Source of the DNA: Aplectana chamaeleonis
Taxonomy: Eukaryota > Nematoda > Chromadorea > Rhabditida > Cosmocercidae
Direction of reading: 5' to 3'
DNA: 64,000 nt
Assembly (NCBI GenBank): GCA_029168955.1
Contig: JAPDOI010001831.1
Location: forward strand, 62,001-126,000
In this document: one piece after another, positions 34,401 through 46,330 of the stretch
How the letters are laid out: each line of letters starts with the position of its first letter
How positions within the stretch are numbered: the stretch's first letter is position 1
The notes under the pieces: model-generated
Database searches by the model: none
What the model was told of the DNA's origin: nothing
The model's input: the letters and a program-made list of their open reading frames with translations, nothing else
Translations under genes and position numbers: made by a program

Positions 34401-35235
34401 CGGTCGATATGGTGGACGTGGGGCCGTGCAAGTCCAAGTGACAAAAAAGAAAATCGACAACCAGGCACGATAAAAACCACAGTAACGCGGTAGATAAAAA
34501 TTATTTGTGTGGGAGAGCGGTCGCCTTCACCACGTCAGAGATAGATACGAAGCAGCAACCGCTCTAAAACCTTTCTGAATGATCTGAAGGTGGGCTACGG
34601 TGGTTTTTATCTTGCCCGGCTGTAGATTTTCTTTTTTGTGCCCAAGGGTGGCGAGTTCTTGAGGAAAGTGCGCCCCGAGAGAGGGCAGTGGAGCGCTTGC
34701 GAACCGACCACTCCGTTGTCCACTTATCACCCCAGCACCGCATGGTGGCCTATCTCGTTGTCTAGGTGGGCAATTGAAAATTGCACCCGCCGGCTGGCTG
34801 CCATCCGGCTCCGCTGCCAGCTGATAGGAATGACAGGCGAAACGTTTAAAGGTTCATTTGAAGATTTAATTATTACTGGCGAGGATTAGTGGTAGATTTA
34901 CGCCGAATTGTACGGAGCTGTCTTTTTTATAGATTTCACGTGCTTTACTCCTAATCTAAGCTCAACTTCAAATTCCTAGAAGTTGTTGTGGCCATATTCA
35001 ATCATTCTCAGATTTTTTTCAGGTGATTGCTCACTACAAATAAATGCGACGAAACCCATGTAAGGAAGGTGGCTGAAAAATCATTTTGTTTTCGAGAAAA
35101 AGCATAAAACTTAGGTGATTATGCGGTCTCATTTTGTACTCAACTCGGCTACCTTATGTTGTGCTCTTTAATGGCTTTAGCAATTTGAGCCTTTTCGAGA
35201 AATGTTGATGGCAATAATTTGGATAGAGGTTCTTT
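31500..35235. other. No gene recognised; repeat-derived
   Basis: Several open frames of 60-130 codons (for example 33182-33574 and 31637-32002, plus strand) show no motif or splice context. 32712-33040 shares strings with the dispersed repeat at 19150-19490. 33680-34040 repeats CCTCCCACCGACC. Confidence 0.35.
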
Positions 35236-35238
35236 GAA

Positions 35239-35623
35239 CCCATTCACGACTGCAGGCAATATTGCGTGTCCGTATACCGTGTCCCACCGGTAGGACACGT
35301 CGGCTTGAACAGCGTTCCACGGGTGATTGTTTTTTTCTTTTTTCTTCATATTGTAGCAAGTAACGCTGAAGGAACATTTTCACAGTTTGAGCTCCCAACA
35401 TCCTCTTATTTTAGAAGAACAATACCTTGAAACAGCAACACTGTCAACTAGGTTGCAACTTTCTAGAAGAGGAAACAAGTTTCCGTTGGACCACGAGGTT
35501 TGTATTCAATTCTAGGGTAGGTCAATGCTTTGATCATATGTAGGTTTGTAAGTTCCTTCTTGCCGCGTAGAAATCGATTTTTGAAAACTTGTCCCACCGG
35601 TGGGACAAGTGGTCGTGAATGGG
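35239..35623. mobile_element. TTAA-flanked MITE (piggyBac-like), 385 bp
   Basis: Ends CCCATTCACGAC and, inverse, GTCGTGAATGGG. Right flank TTAA, left flank TGAA. Carries two copies of the palindrome GTCCCACCGG(T)GGGAC. Confidence 0.75.
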
Positions 35624-36189
35624 TTAAAGAATTTTTGAAATCGTTATTTTCTCGACACAATTTACTTTAATTTTGATAGAAAAATCATCAATTGGCGAGT
35701 GCTTTGGTTCGAAAATTTCCGGAGACCAGACGAACCTTCAATCACTGTAATATCAGCCATTCTATTCCGGTATCTTGGAGAAAACTGCATCCATGGAAGA
35801 TGTGCATCTTTTCCGAAAGAAAATCAGTTCGTCTTTCAACTCGGAACATGAAGAGTTTCTCACGTATAACATCCTTTGTGTCGCGAAACTGAGTGAACAT
35901 GAAATCTAGTTCAAGATTTAGAATATTTCACTGTGAAGCAGTCTTCTCGGCGACACTCATTCATTACTGACAGTGGCCTGTGTTGAGCGCGCTCACAAAT
36001 TCGTGCAGGATACAAGGTAAGCATGAGACAACCTTCATTGTTAGTACCAATCCTCGAAGGTTGACGAAGGTCAATGTAATTGTTGTAAAGTTTAAACAAC
36101 CATTGGAGAATCGAATAAATCTTGATGTGTTCAGCTAATTTGACAGAGCCTCATACTACCTCGGGCAAGCTACAATCAAAGTTCTCAAT

Positions 36190-38840
36190 ATTGCTACGAT
36201 GCCGAGGTTTATTGAGAGCCGTATATGGCATTTGATCCGCGATGTACCAGCTGAATTCCAAGCACTCCTTCAAACAAGCATTGTCTCTGAGAGAGAAGAT
36301 CATCTCCACGAGACAATCAATCCACTTCCTCGCCCGATGCCTGAGAAACAACGTCATACCAGAGTTCATCGCAAAGAACAAACTGCGTGACGTATGCGGA
36401 AGGCCCGCAAACGACCCGAAAGCACGAAGAATCGAGCTGCAACTACTCCGAATAGCTCTACGTGATAAGAAAGATCAGTTGCTCATTATGTTGGCTAGGT
36501 GCATTTCGAAAGAATAGAATTGTATAAAGTTTTTGGAGGGTCGTCTTTGGGGAGGATAGTGGAAGGGTCAAAATCTATTTGTGATAGTATACGGTGTAAG
36601 GTCAAGGCATCTCTACAAGAGAATTCCGACAACCTCTTGTGTACAGTTCGTAGTTAGGAGAATGGGCGTTTTAGTTTTGTATCAGGTCGAGCTCCTAGCC
36701 ATCAAGCTATCAGTAGTGCACCAGAGTCTGAAAATTCAAGAGCTACCGTGTTGGGTGATACCTCTCTTTCCGAAAATCCACTCGCAGTTCTACAACTGGG
36801 TCCTAGTTTCTCTTTGTCTCAGACCATTTCTACCCTTGTCATGCGTAAAGTCATCTGCGGCCTCCACGAGCTTCAGGATCGGCTCCGTTTCAGGGCTGAA
36901 TTCGGGTCTGGGCAAGTCAGTGCAGCGTAATCTCGTGCGTTTCCTACCATAGCCTTTCCTAACACGTATCTCAAACAGCACGAACCCAATATACGCGCCA
37001 ACATTGACTTTCGGATCCTTGCAGATAAAGTTTCCCGGGCCATAAGACGTTTTCATTCGGAGAAATCCACCAAAAATTTGAGCCACTCCCAAGTTTTGTA
37101 TCCTAAGGAGGTGCGCAAGCTGATAGCTACCAACGCCCCACGCTTATCGGTCAGCGATTAAGGTTGGGAGTTTGTCGTTATCCCTCACGACATGGACGTG
37201 GCAATAACCGAAATTCATCATTCGAACGCTTCCATTTATCGCCCTTCTTCGGAAAAACAGTTCAAAGCGCAATATCGAAAGCGCAGTAGGTTATGGGTTG
37301 CAGAGGCGAAATCAGCTGGTCTAGCCCAAACAGTAATCACGAGCTTGAAAATAGATTCTCCATCTTGTCCCGTTTTGTACTTGCTCATCAAAACTCACAA
37401 ATTCGCGACATCTTAGGATCTCACTTTAGTCAACCCTGCGGCAGTAAAAGTTAGACCTATCATCAGTTGCGTGGGTTGTCCAACGGGTCGAATTCCTCAA
37501 CTCACTTCTCACCCAACTCTTACCTTTCATAAAAGCGCACCTGCCTAACACGCGAACTTTTCTTGACCACTTTCGTTTCACGCAATTAAGCACTAATTGT
37601 GTTTTGAAGTCTTTTGGTGTTACAGCACTACACACCCACGTTAGCAATTACTTCGCTATGGAGGCAGTTTTCGAGCTACTGAGCCAACATCGAAGTAACA
37701 TCAAGATGTATGGGCTTTCTGTGCGTAACTTATGGTTCTCCTCTAAGAATGCCTCAATCGCAATTTTTAAGATGGGCCGGAAACCATTTTTCTCAATTAC
37801 GGGGACTGGCTATGGGACAGCGGCTAGCGCCAACGCATGCTATCGCCTTCATGGCAAAGGTCGAAACACCAGTGCTCGAATCATTGCCCCTATTTCGCCG
37901 TCGCTACTTTGACGACTGTTTTATAATTCGCGCGACGCAACAGGAAATGGACCACTGATTCGACTTGATGAACGCTCAGTCCGAACACAGAAAATTTACT
38001 CCGGAAAAACAGAGCGATGACTGGTTGCCTTTTCTAAATGTTCAAAGTCAAGTCTCGGGGGATAGGAAAATCACAAAGTGGTACCGCAATCCTTAAGTCA
38101 AGAACATACTAGTCCACTGCCGGTCTGCCCACCCCAATCAAACCAAAAGGGCAGTTGTAAGGAACATGTTTCTCACCGCAGTTAATGCGTGTTCGGGCGA
38201 TCAAAAACGCGAGAAATCAAAAAAACTCGCTAGCCAGATTGCGCACTTCAACGGATATGAAGATTACTCAAAGAGGTACCGGCCTACGCATGGCCGCGAG
38301 CAGAGTCTAAACGGACCTCAAGACGATAAAGTTCCTATCAAAGTTCCGTTTATTCCGGATGAGGTGAGCAGCGCCATAAAAAAGTGCTTGCGAAAAGCGG
38401 GATTGGAAAATTGAGTGGCTTTGGTGGATATCCCTCCTAATACCATAAAACGTCAATTGGTGAGAAATTGCCTATATGATCGCACTTGCGTTACCCCTGA
38501 TTGTACCATTTGCCCTCAGGTCAGGGAAGAAGACTGTACTGTTTTGGGCGTCATCTTTCTCATCACGTGCCGAAGCTGCGGAGAGGAGTATATCGGAGAA
38601 ACGGCTCGACCTCTGCATTTGCGCATCAAAGAGCACTTAGATGGTAAAGAAAAGTCGCGTAGCTACACTGCACTGGGGTGCCTTAGGATTAATTCAACCT
38701 AGTGGAGGATTTCGAGGTCCGAGAGGAGATACTGGGGCGGGAGACCATAACGAGTGCGCGGAAAGCTCTTTAAGCGTTTTGGATCAGTGCGAGGGACCTC
38801 AAGGTAAACCGTAAAGAAAAGGGTATAAATACCACACGGG
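36190..38840 (+). pseudogene. Penelope-like reverse transcriptase with GIY-YIG endonuclease, decayed
   Basis: In order: AVLQLGPSFSLS (36780s), an N-terminal helical region, LYLLIKTHK (RT motif, about 37380), MGQRLAPTHAIAFMAKVE, YFDD catalytic box at 37905-37916, DWLPFLNVQ, and a C-terminal Cys-rich segment with CGEEYIGETARPLHLRIKEH (GIY-YIG core at 38586-38645). This RT + GIY-YIG order is specific to Penelope-like elements. Multiple stops (for example about 37160, 37955, 38093, 38412) and frameshifts make it inactive. Confidence 0.88.
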
Positions 38841-39042
38841 AACTTCAGCCTTACGTCAAACTTGCCGTCTGACTTGATCGTGAAACTGCTCCATTGGTGC
38901 CCCAGCGTATTCTACTGATCCTTGATTTCTGAGGACTTGACTAGGTATGTTACTTAGCCTACTTTTCTTTTGTCTACTAGCTGGAAATTTGGAAGTCGAC
39001 TTTATGTAGAGAGTTTACCGCAAAGGCGTTTGTCCGTGTATC

Positions 39043-39182
39043 GTCCATCACTGGATGAGGGCTCGCCGCGACGCTGCTTGGCGGGAAAAATTGCGCGATC
39101 AATAGCCACTCTCCCTTCGTTTTCCTGCGCGCAATTTTTCCCGCCAAGCAGCGTCGCGGCGATCCCTCATCCAGTGAGGGAC
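39043..39182. repeat. Long near-perfect hairpin, 55-nt arms
   Basis: Arms 39043-39097 and 39128-39182 pair with two mismatches around a 30-nt loop. The arm opens GTCCATCACTGGATGAGGGC and contains CGCCGCGACG. It resembles the hairpin at 55769-55903 at its base. Confidence 0.9.
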
Positions 39183-39321
39183 GATATTTTCATGATTTTA
39201 TTTGGCTCTTCAAGGCTCTGAAAAAGGCGAAACCGTCGAGACGGCAGCAAAATAAAGCCTCATACTACCTCGTGCAAGCTTCAATCAAAGTTCGCAATAA
39301 TGCAGTTGTTGTGAAGTTTAA

Positions 39322-39940
39322 CCCATTCACGACCACGTGTCCCACCGGTGGGACACGCGTTGACCACCACTTCGGACCGCGTGTCCCACCGGTGGGCCAC
39401 CATTTTCAAAAATCGATTTCTCCGTCACTAGAAACTACCTTCGAACCTACATATGATCAATGTATTGACCTACCCAATACTTGAATAAAAACCTCGTGGT
39501 CCATGAGTAGGTCAAGTGCAACAACATATCTAGACTTTTATAAAATCAGGTGCGCTGAAGTAGAGGAAAAAACGGCTGTAAAATGACTTCAAAAGCACCT
39601 TATATTTTTTTTTGTCGTCTATTGCTAGTTTTTAGGTTGCTTTGTAGGAACCTATCGTTTGAAACACGTTTCCTTTTCTAAAACCGTCGCAGCTCAGTTG
39701 ACCCTGTTTTGGTTTTGAATAATTGTTTCTTGATAACGAGAGCGTCTCGGAAGCTCAAACTCTGGTACTGTCCGACCCTCGTTGATAGCTACAATGTAGA
39801 CACAAAAAAGGGAAAGCAATCACCCGTGGAACGCTATTCAAGCCACCGTGTTCCACCGGTGGGACACGTTATACGGTAACGCAATATTGCACGCGGTCCG
39901 AACGTGCAGCCACCCAAAATTAGGCGTGGTCGTGAATGGG
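39322..39940. mobile_element. TTAA-flanked MITE (piggyBac-like), 619 bp, with identifiable empty site
   Basis: CCCATTCACGACCACG ... CGTGGTCGTGAATGGG with exact TTAA at 39318-39321 and 39941-39944. The other copy of the host repeat at 36090-36096 (AAGTTTAAACAACC) is the uninterrupted site. It holds three GTCCCACCGGTGGGAC-type palindromes. Confidence 0.92.
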
Positions 39941-39992
39941 TTAAACAGCCATTGGAGATTCGAATAAGCTTCTATGTGCTCAGAAATTTTGA

Positions 39993-41175
39993 CACGGTTG
40001 CACCAGCGCTGCTGCTGAGCTCGGCCTACTCAGGAAGGAAAAGGTCTTGGGAAAGGAAAAAATAGAGGAGACTGACCACGAGCGGAAAGGACAGCTCGCG
40101 GTCGATGGGCTGTCAGCTGTTCGCCAACATGTTGGCGGCGGCCTAGCGATGAGAGGACTGTCATTGGGGACAGTGTTTTCCCGTCAGCTGATTGACAAAG
40201 AGTCGCCAGCCCCTTCTTCCGTTCACTCGCTAGAGACTCTTGTTTTTTCACCTATCTACCATAATCGTCCCTTCCGTGATGGTCTGTGATCGTCGGGAGC
40301 TTCCCTCCAAGAGGGAACTTGGCAATGATCCCGCATAAAAACATACGCTTCTATCGCTCTTCGCGATATTGAAACTCTTCAAGTTTTCACTTTGTTTGGA
40401 GTAAGCAAATGTTCAAGAAAGAAGCCCTGCGAGGCAATGGTCCAGTACCTCCACTGCGGCTGAAGTATGGAGGCATGGAAATGAATCAATTTGAAAAATA
40501 AAATGTAGTCAGAGTAATTAAAGTCTGAACGTTTCCAGGTTAGCCTCAACACGAAATTTTCTCAGAAGTGATCTAACTGCCTAAAAATCACTTTGACATA
40601 TTCGCCAAAGAGGAATTTTCTCTCCGGCTCACCGCACTTTGGCTGGCTTGGATCGCCGATACGTGCAACTAGAATCGAAAAAAAAATCACTCGAGATTTC
40701 TGAAACCTAAGGTGAAAAATGAAATTTGTATGGCAGAAAATGTTTCCCTGCAGTATTTGAGTTCTAGAGGAGGTTCGAGGGCTATTTAGTGAGTTACAAT
40801 GAGTGAACTCTGAATTTTCCAAAACTTTAGCGACCGAGGAATTTCTTAGCGGAGCCAGCTATGGGAAAACCGTAGACCATTTTCAAAACTTCCGTGTTGG
40901 GCTACTCCTGATCTTGCACCACCGCTCTTCATTAGAAATGTGGCAATTGCTATTGCACCCCTTTGGAGCTCATCTGCAAGTCCAGTTCCATTCGCAGTCA
41001 AGTATCCAGTAAGTGGAAGCACGCGTTCGTTCTGTCCCTATCTCCAAAAAGCGTTAATTAGCAACTATCGGCTCATAAGTATCACCTGCGTACTCGCTAG
41101 AACCTTCAAAAACATCGGAAACTACCGTAACTAACTAGATATTAATGTATAGGTACCTGGGAATCAGCTCACTGG
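39993..41175. other. No gene recognised
   Basis: Short frames only, none with recognisable motif. Confidence 0.3.
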
Positions 41176-41678
41176 TAAAGGCAGCAGACACGCTCGAAAA
41201 AGTTGTTGAGATAACTATGTTTCTGAAGTCGCATGGCTCCTAGTAGACTGCTCACGCCGTTGGAAGCGTCAAAAACGAGTCAAAACTATAAAATTTCAGC
41301 AATGCGAATCGAACATTTTCTGCAACCCCGCCTCTGAGCTTCTACAAGGCCGCCCCAAACTACAAACTCGCCCAGATTGATAGTACTAAAAAGGTCACTT
41401 TGGGTGGTTTTTGATGCTCCCAACGAGGTGAATATTCCAGTAAAGGCTGTAAAAGTATATCGGCTTCCCTATGTCAACCATTTTGTTGCTAATATTCGCT
41501 GTTTCAACCGCGAACCGTAAAACTCGTCCACTTTCATCTGATAACAAAATAACCGTTATTCCTCTATTTGCACTCAGTTTTCGTCCGTTTTTTCGTCAGT
41601 TCCTAATACAACCAGCTCCGAACCTTTGATTTATGCCATGAAATCGATACCATTTTTGAGCGTGTCTGCTGCCTTTAA
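41176..41678. mobile_element. Foldback MITE family A
   Basis: TAAAGGCAGCAGACACGCTC and inverse GAGCGTGTCTGCTGCCTTTA. Confidence 0.88.
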
Positions 41679-42166
41679 AGGCACAGGACACCCAAAAAAT
41701 TAATTTTGAGATTTCATGGTTATCTTGGGCAGAGTCACACGCTGATCACAGTGTTTTCTCTGAAATCGTCCAATACCCCCTTTGAACAGAGTGATGGCTC
41801 TTCGAAGGTGCCTAGAATTTGAGGGTGAAAAATTGGCGGACGACTTGTCTCAGGCCTGTATTTCTCTTCATTCGCAATCGTTGCGCGAGAGCGAGCCACG
41901 ATAAGGAGAAAGCCCAACAATGGGCTTAAGGACGAAGACTTGTTGGAATTCATCCGACCATCGAGCCGCTATCGAGTTCGAAAGTCTGTTAAATGGGTTG
42001 GGCCTGTGGTGGTGAGCGAAGGGGGTCGGGCCTGTGGTGGTCCTTATATTTCGCTTATTTGGAGGACTTGAGATCTCGCATTTGTCACGCGTTATACAGG
42101 AGGGATCTTCTACACAATTACATGAAAATCTCAAAATTCATATCTGAGGGTGTATTGTGCCTTTAA
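41677..42166. mobile_element. MITE family B, abutting family A
   Basis: AAAGGCACAGGACACCC and inverse GGTGTATTGTGCCTTT. The two MITEs share the few bases TTTAAAGG at their junction. Confidence 0.85.
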
Positions 42167-42274
42167 GGCTAGAAATTCTACAGAAGCCTTGATGATAACG
42201 ACGTTGGATGATTGGACCAAAGCCGTTGATAATAAAACTGACTTCGATGTTGTTTATTTTGATTTCGCCTGAAA

Positions 42275-43950
42275 GGGAACTACTATAAGTCATGCTAACC
42301 ATTTCAAATGAAATGTACTTTTCTAGAACCGTTTATGACGTAAAGTCCGAATATGTCCAGCTGCCTAGACCCACTCTGAAAAAAGTTATAGGCATTTTTT
42401 CTCTGATTTTCGTACCGATTGTACCCTCCAAAAAGCGGAGTAAGCTTTCGAAAATCCGGAAACGGACCTCATAATCGTATTCAGGGCTCAAAACGACCCC
42501 CGTAGACAAAGTTTGAGTGAAAGCAACTTTTCCGAATTTCGCCCAGACTGACAGCGTTTTAGACTTGTTCGAATTTTCCGTTCAGCATTCAATTACTCAG
42601 GCAAACCATCGCTCCGAGCGGTACCGGAGAGCTACTCGAGCGCCGCTGCCTCTCCGCTCCGAGCGAAAATTAGCCATCTACTCGGGCCACAGCAGCCGCT
42701 CCCCGGGCCACAGCAGTATCGCTCGGAGCGATCTTCGGTCCCAACTGGCACTGCGGTCTTTGCTCGGGCGATTTTCAAAAATTTCCTAATTGCTATTTTT
42801 TCTTAATTTCCGCCTCTTCTGGAGAGGATTAAGCCTGTTAAGAGGATAAGGTACCTGTTACAGCCTGCGGGTCAGGAGGTTAATCCTGCCACAGGCCGCA
42901 ACAAGGATACCATCCCAGCATGGTCCGCAATGAGGAAGCCTTCCCCACCGCGGGCCATGAGGGATCCCCTCGGCCGCCAAAAATTGTCATCCTGAGAGTG
43001 ATCCGAGGTCACCTCTCAAGAGTGGCCTCGAAAGGCCAACTACGCGTCTACAAGAGGTGAGCCGCCTTTTATACCCGCAGGATTGGTTGTTCTTTGAGTG
43101 ATAACGTTTCTCGCACGTTATCACTCAAAGAACAACCAATCCCGCGTCTCTCTATCTCTGGCGATGGCACCGCTGTGGCTCCGAGAGCGACCGGAGAGCG
43201 ACCGAGAGGCGAACTGGCACCGGACAGGGACCGCGGTGCCAGTTGGTCCCTCGGCCGCTGTCCGGGCGATGACGTCATAATTGGGAGGAGCCGGTCCCGC
43301 TCGGAGCCATGGTTTGCCTGAGTATATGTATCAATGACGGGGTCCAGAGAGCGTTGAAGAAAAATATTCCAGATTTGACTTGGAATTCGCCCTGGAGGTT
43401 ATTTGGGGTGCTGATCACAAATCTGAGAATTGTTTGTCGTTTAACCAAAGTTTTCGACTAAATTTGTTCAAAGCTCCCACCGGCGGAAAAGTTTGAGGGA
43501 GAAATCGACTTTAGACGATTTCCGTAATGGAACGACAGATGTGGCTCAGATCGTCCTTCTGTGGGTTATTTGGAGCGCTCAGCACGAATCTGATGTCAGT
43601 TTATCGAATTTAGACAGCTTACGGTAGATTACGGTGGGTATACGGTAGTTTGGCCGAAGTCTCAGATTTGTCTAAAAACTTCTCTGTGGGGGTTATTTGG
43701 GGTGCTGAATACGAATTCAACGTCCATTTGTCGATTTTCGAATTATTAAGGTAGGTTTTGCCTCCTAAATGGCATGTTACCTACCGTAGCCGTAATTTAC
43801 CTCGCCGCGAAGCTTTATAAATGCTCATATGTAACTTTTTTCCGAATGAGTCTAGGCAGCTGCGATGAGCAGATTCGGACTTTACGTCATAAATGGTTCT
43901 AGAAAAGTACATCTCATTTGGAATGGCTACTATGACTTATAGTAGTTCCC
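42275..43950. mobile_element. Foldback element (TTCTAGAACCGTTT family) inside the CR1-like LINE
   Basis: GGGAACTACTATAAGTCATG and its inverse ATGACTTATAGTAGTTCCC bound the element. The adjoining arms contain TTTTCTAGAACCGTTTATGA. The LINE frame stops at its left end and resumes at its right. Another element is nested in it. Confidence 0.88.
42595..43323. mobile_element. MITE, TIR ACTCAGGCAAACCAT, nested
   Basis: ACTCAGGCAAACCAT and inverse ATGGTTTGCCTGAGT, with subterminal GCTCCGAGCG in both. An internal hairpin at 43080-43141 is built on GATTGGTTGTTCTTTGAGTG. Confidence 0.88.
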
Positions 43951-44164
43951 TTGTGAGCTTCTGATAGAGTGCCTTTCGAAAACCTTGTTCTCAAGCTTGA
44001 GGTTGCATCCTAGGACAGTCAGCCGGATCGAAAATTTCATCATCAGCACTAGCCCTCGAGTCAAGGTCAACGAGTTCTATTCTGGCATCTATACAGTGAC
44101 AAACGGAGCAGAGCAAGGTGGAGTTTTGTATCCCATAGACCCCGTCAGAGTTCCACCCTGTCGA

Positions 44165-44320
44165 TAGGCACCGAAATAGTGATAGTGACTGACGGGTGCA
44201 GGAAATCCACCTAATGAGCCTGTCTGCGACCGTCTGTTTGCGTCCGCAATCCTCCCAGTCGATACTGGTGTTCCACGCTCGCTCACGGGCAGGGTCAACG
44301 CAAACGAAGTCGGTTTTTCC
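44165..44320. repeat. Dispersed repeat copy in the CR1-like LINE
   Basis: Matches 19190-19330 (GACGGGTGCAGGAAATCCAC, GTCTGCGACCGTCTG). Confidence 0.65.
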
Positions 44321-44907
44321 GCCCCGAGCTCATACGTATTCCGCAGGTTTTTTGACGAAGTCTCATGGGGCCATACTTTTAACGGTGTATACATCAAAAA
44401 TACCTGGTCTTCTAACAAACAACATTTCCTGCAAGATTTTATCTGGCGATGTCAAGATATAGCAAAATAACAAATTGCAGTGACTTCGCCGCTATCATTA
44501 CCACTATCGTGAATTGGTCTATTGACTGGAAACTTCCTCTATCAGAAAGGAAGACGAGACTTGTGCGTCTTAGTAGTACGAGCTGCAAACTGCACTGCAT
44601 TGGTGATATTCTGCTGAGCAGTGTCGAGCGATTGCACGATCTCGGCTTCACAATAGACTTTCCAAAAAGTTTCCAGGAATACTGTGAGATCATAGCGAAA
44701 TATGCAGACAGGACAGTTCAGAATATTTTCCAATCGTTGACTCCAAGTTCCATCAATCACTTACCTCTCACGTACCGGGCCCTATGTTCCTCCTAGTCTT
44801 GAGTATGGAGTTACTGTTTTTAACCCATCTGTACGTAGCCAGACCCGAACTTGAAGCTGTGCAGAACAGCTTTACAAGAAAGTGGTAAAAACCTGTACAT
44901 GAATATA

Positions 44908-46157
44908 CCAGGTTGTCCAATAAATCTTGCCCGAAAATTTCACCATTTTTTAGTTCTTTCAACTTTATCGAAAAACAAGTCTAATCAACAGTATAATCAC
45001 CGCAGTTATCCACAACAGTGGCCCATCGATTGGGCAGGTCGCCGATGCCCTTCGCCCAGAACTCCGGGGGCTGCGACTCGAAGAAGTCCGCGAAGTCGGA
45101 TTTGAGGTTGTCGTAGTTGATGAATTTTCTTCCGGCCAAATGGTGATTCAGCGGATGGAACAAGTGGTAGTCGGAGGGCGAAGCCCGGGGAATACGGCGG
45201 ATGGGCACCCGTCTCCCAGCCGAGTGTCGCCAACTTCTGCTGGGTCTCCTTCGCCACGTGGGGCGCGCGTTGTGCAGCAGGTGGACCGAGGCCCGTCGGG
45301 GACGCTTTTCTCGGATGGCGGTGGCTAGTTTCCTGAGCTGATCAGTGTAGATGGAGGCGGTGACCATCCTGCCTTGCGGGAGCAGCTCGAAGTACAGCAT
45401 GCCCTTGGTGTCCCACCAGCTGCAGAGCATGATGTTTAGGGGGTGCAGGTCGGCTTTCGGCGTCGTCGGCGGCTCTTCTCCGCGCGGGATCCAGACGGCA
45501 CGGCGGGCGACGTTGTCGTAGAGGACCCCGCTCTCGTCTCTAGTGATCAGGTCCTCGAGAAACTCCTTGCGATGCGGACGAAGGAGGAGGGACTGGCAGA
45601 CGGCCACGCGGCTCTGCTTGTTGGCGTGCGTCAGACAGTGGGGGATCCAACGGGCCAGAACTTTGTGGTAGCCGAGTAAGTTGAGTCGATTGTGGATGGT
45701 GGACTTGCTGCAGCCGAGCGTCGTCGCCAGTTCACGGATGGTGGCTTCCGGCTTCTCCTTGATACAGCGACGGACTTCGTCATTATCCACCGTAGAAGGC
45801 CTCCCGCTGTGCTCCCTGTCCTCGAGGCTCGTGTCGCCGCTCTCGAAACGATTGAACCAGCGGCTGACTGTGTGTTGGGACACTGCATTCTCCTTGCACG
45901 CTCTGCAGCTGATGGTGAGCGAGGCGCCCGTGTCATTGCCCAGCAGCCACTCGTAGTACACGAACGTACGAATTCGACCTTGGTCCATTTTAGCTTGTAC
46001 TGGTAGCTAGACGCAGCGACTGCGCCTTATATACCCCTAGCGTAGAACTTTGGAGAACCTTCTGGAAGGTTCTTACACTTGCCTGATATTATAACACTTC
46101 AAAGGGAAATTTATAGAATTTTGACAATTTTTGGAGAAGAATTATTGGACGGCCTGG
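44908..46157 (-). mobile_element. mariner element, 1250 bp, TA target duplication
   Basis: TIRs CCAGGTTGTCCAATAAATCT at the left and, inverse, CCAGGCCGTCCAATAATTCT at the right; TA at 44906-44907 and 46158-46159. One transposase frame on the minus strand fills the element, as in canonical ~1.3-kb mariners. Confidence 0.95.
44981..45988 (-). pseudogene. mariner transposase, 335 codons, damaged catalytic domain
   Basis: N-terminal HTH pair, then the linker region (LEDREHSGRPSTVDNDEVRR), the first catalytic Asp in ITRDESGVLYDN, and the C-terminal end SDYHLFHPLNHHLAGRKF ... GDYTVD. The length is normal for the family. However, the second catalytic Asp (HDNARPH in active relatives) is missing: the frame reads LLHNARPTW, then runs out of register for about 30 codons and returns near SDYHLF. 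The correct-register peptide KETQQKLATLGWET is visible in the neighbouring frame at 45180-45240. Two compensating indels therefore keep the frame open but make the enzyme inactive. Confidence 0.93.
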
Positions 46158-46330
46158 TAACTCTACCACCATTCCTTCAGCTTCTACTCGCGACAACATT
46201 TTCAAACTTCTATCACTTGCATTGCGCAGGAAAAATACGACTTTATGACTATCTATGAAATGATGTTAAGTAAAATTATTCTTTCTAACGACCGAGGGGT
46301 GACGCACGCCCAATTGGTTTCGTCAGAGCT

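Larger units (their letters stand above)
36068..39992 (+). mobile_element. Penelope-like element with permuted terminal repeats
   Basis: Two short blocks flank the coding part. Block A is GCCTCATACTACCTCG... through AATCAAAGTT; block B contains TTGTTGTRAAGTTTAAACA and CATTGGAGA. The order is B-A on the left (36068-36195) and A-B on the right (39257-39992, with a MITE inside B). Such circularly permuted, partly tandem terminal repeats fit the pLTR arrangement known for Penelope-like elements. No hammerhead ribozyme core was found in them. Confidence 0.75.
42173..46330 (+). pseudogene. CR1-like LINE reverse transcriptase, split by three insertions
   Basis: Fragments in order: LDDWTKAVDNKTDFDVVYFD (42215-42270), VPFENLVLKLE and then FYSGIYTVTNGAEQGGVL (43960-44135), FTVYTSKIPGLL (44380s), SVERLHDLGFTID and IIAKYADRTVQNIF (44620-44745), SLEYGVTVFNPS (44800s), and PPFLQLLLATTFSNF (46170s). 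These match consecutive RT and thumb blocks of CR1-type LINEs. Interruptions are the foldback element 42275-43950, a dispersed repeat about 44165-44320, and the mariner 44908-46157. The catalytic ADD box is lost. Confidence 0.8.
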
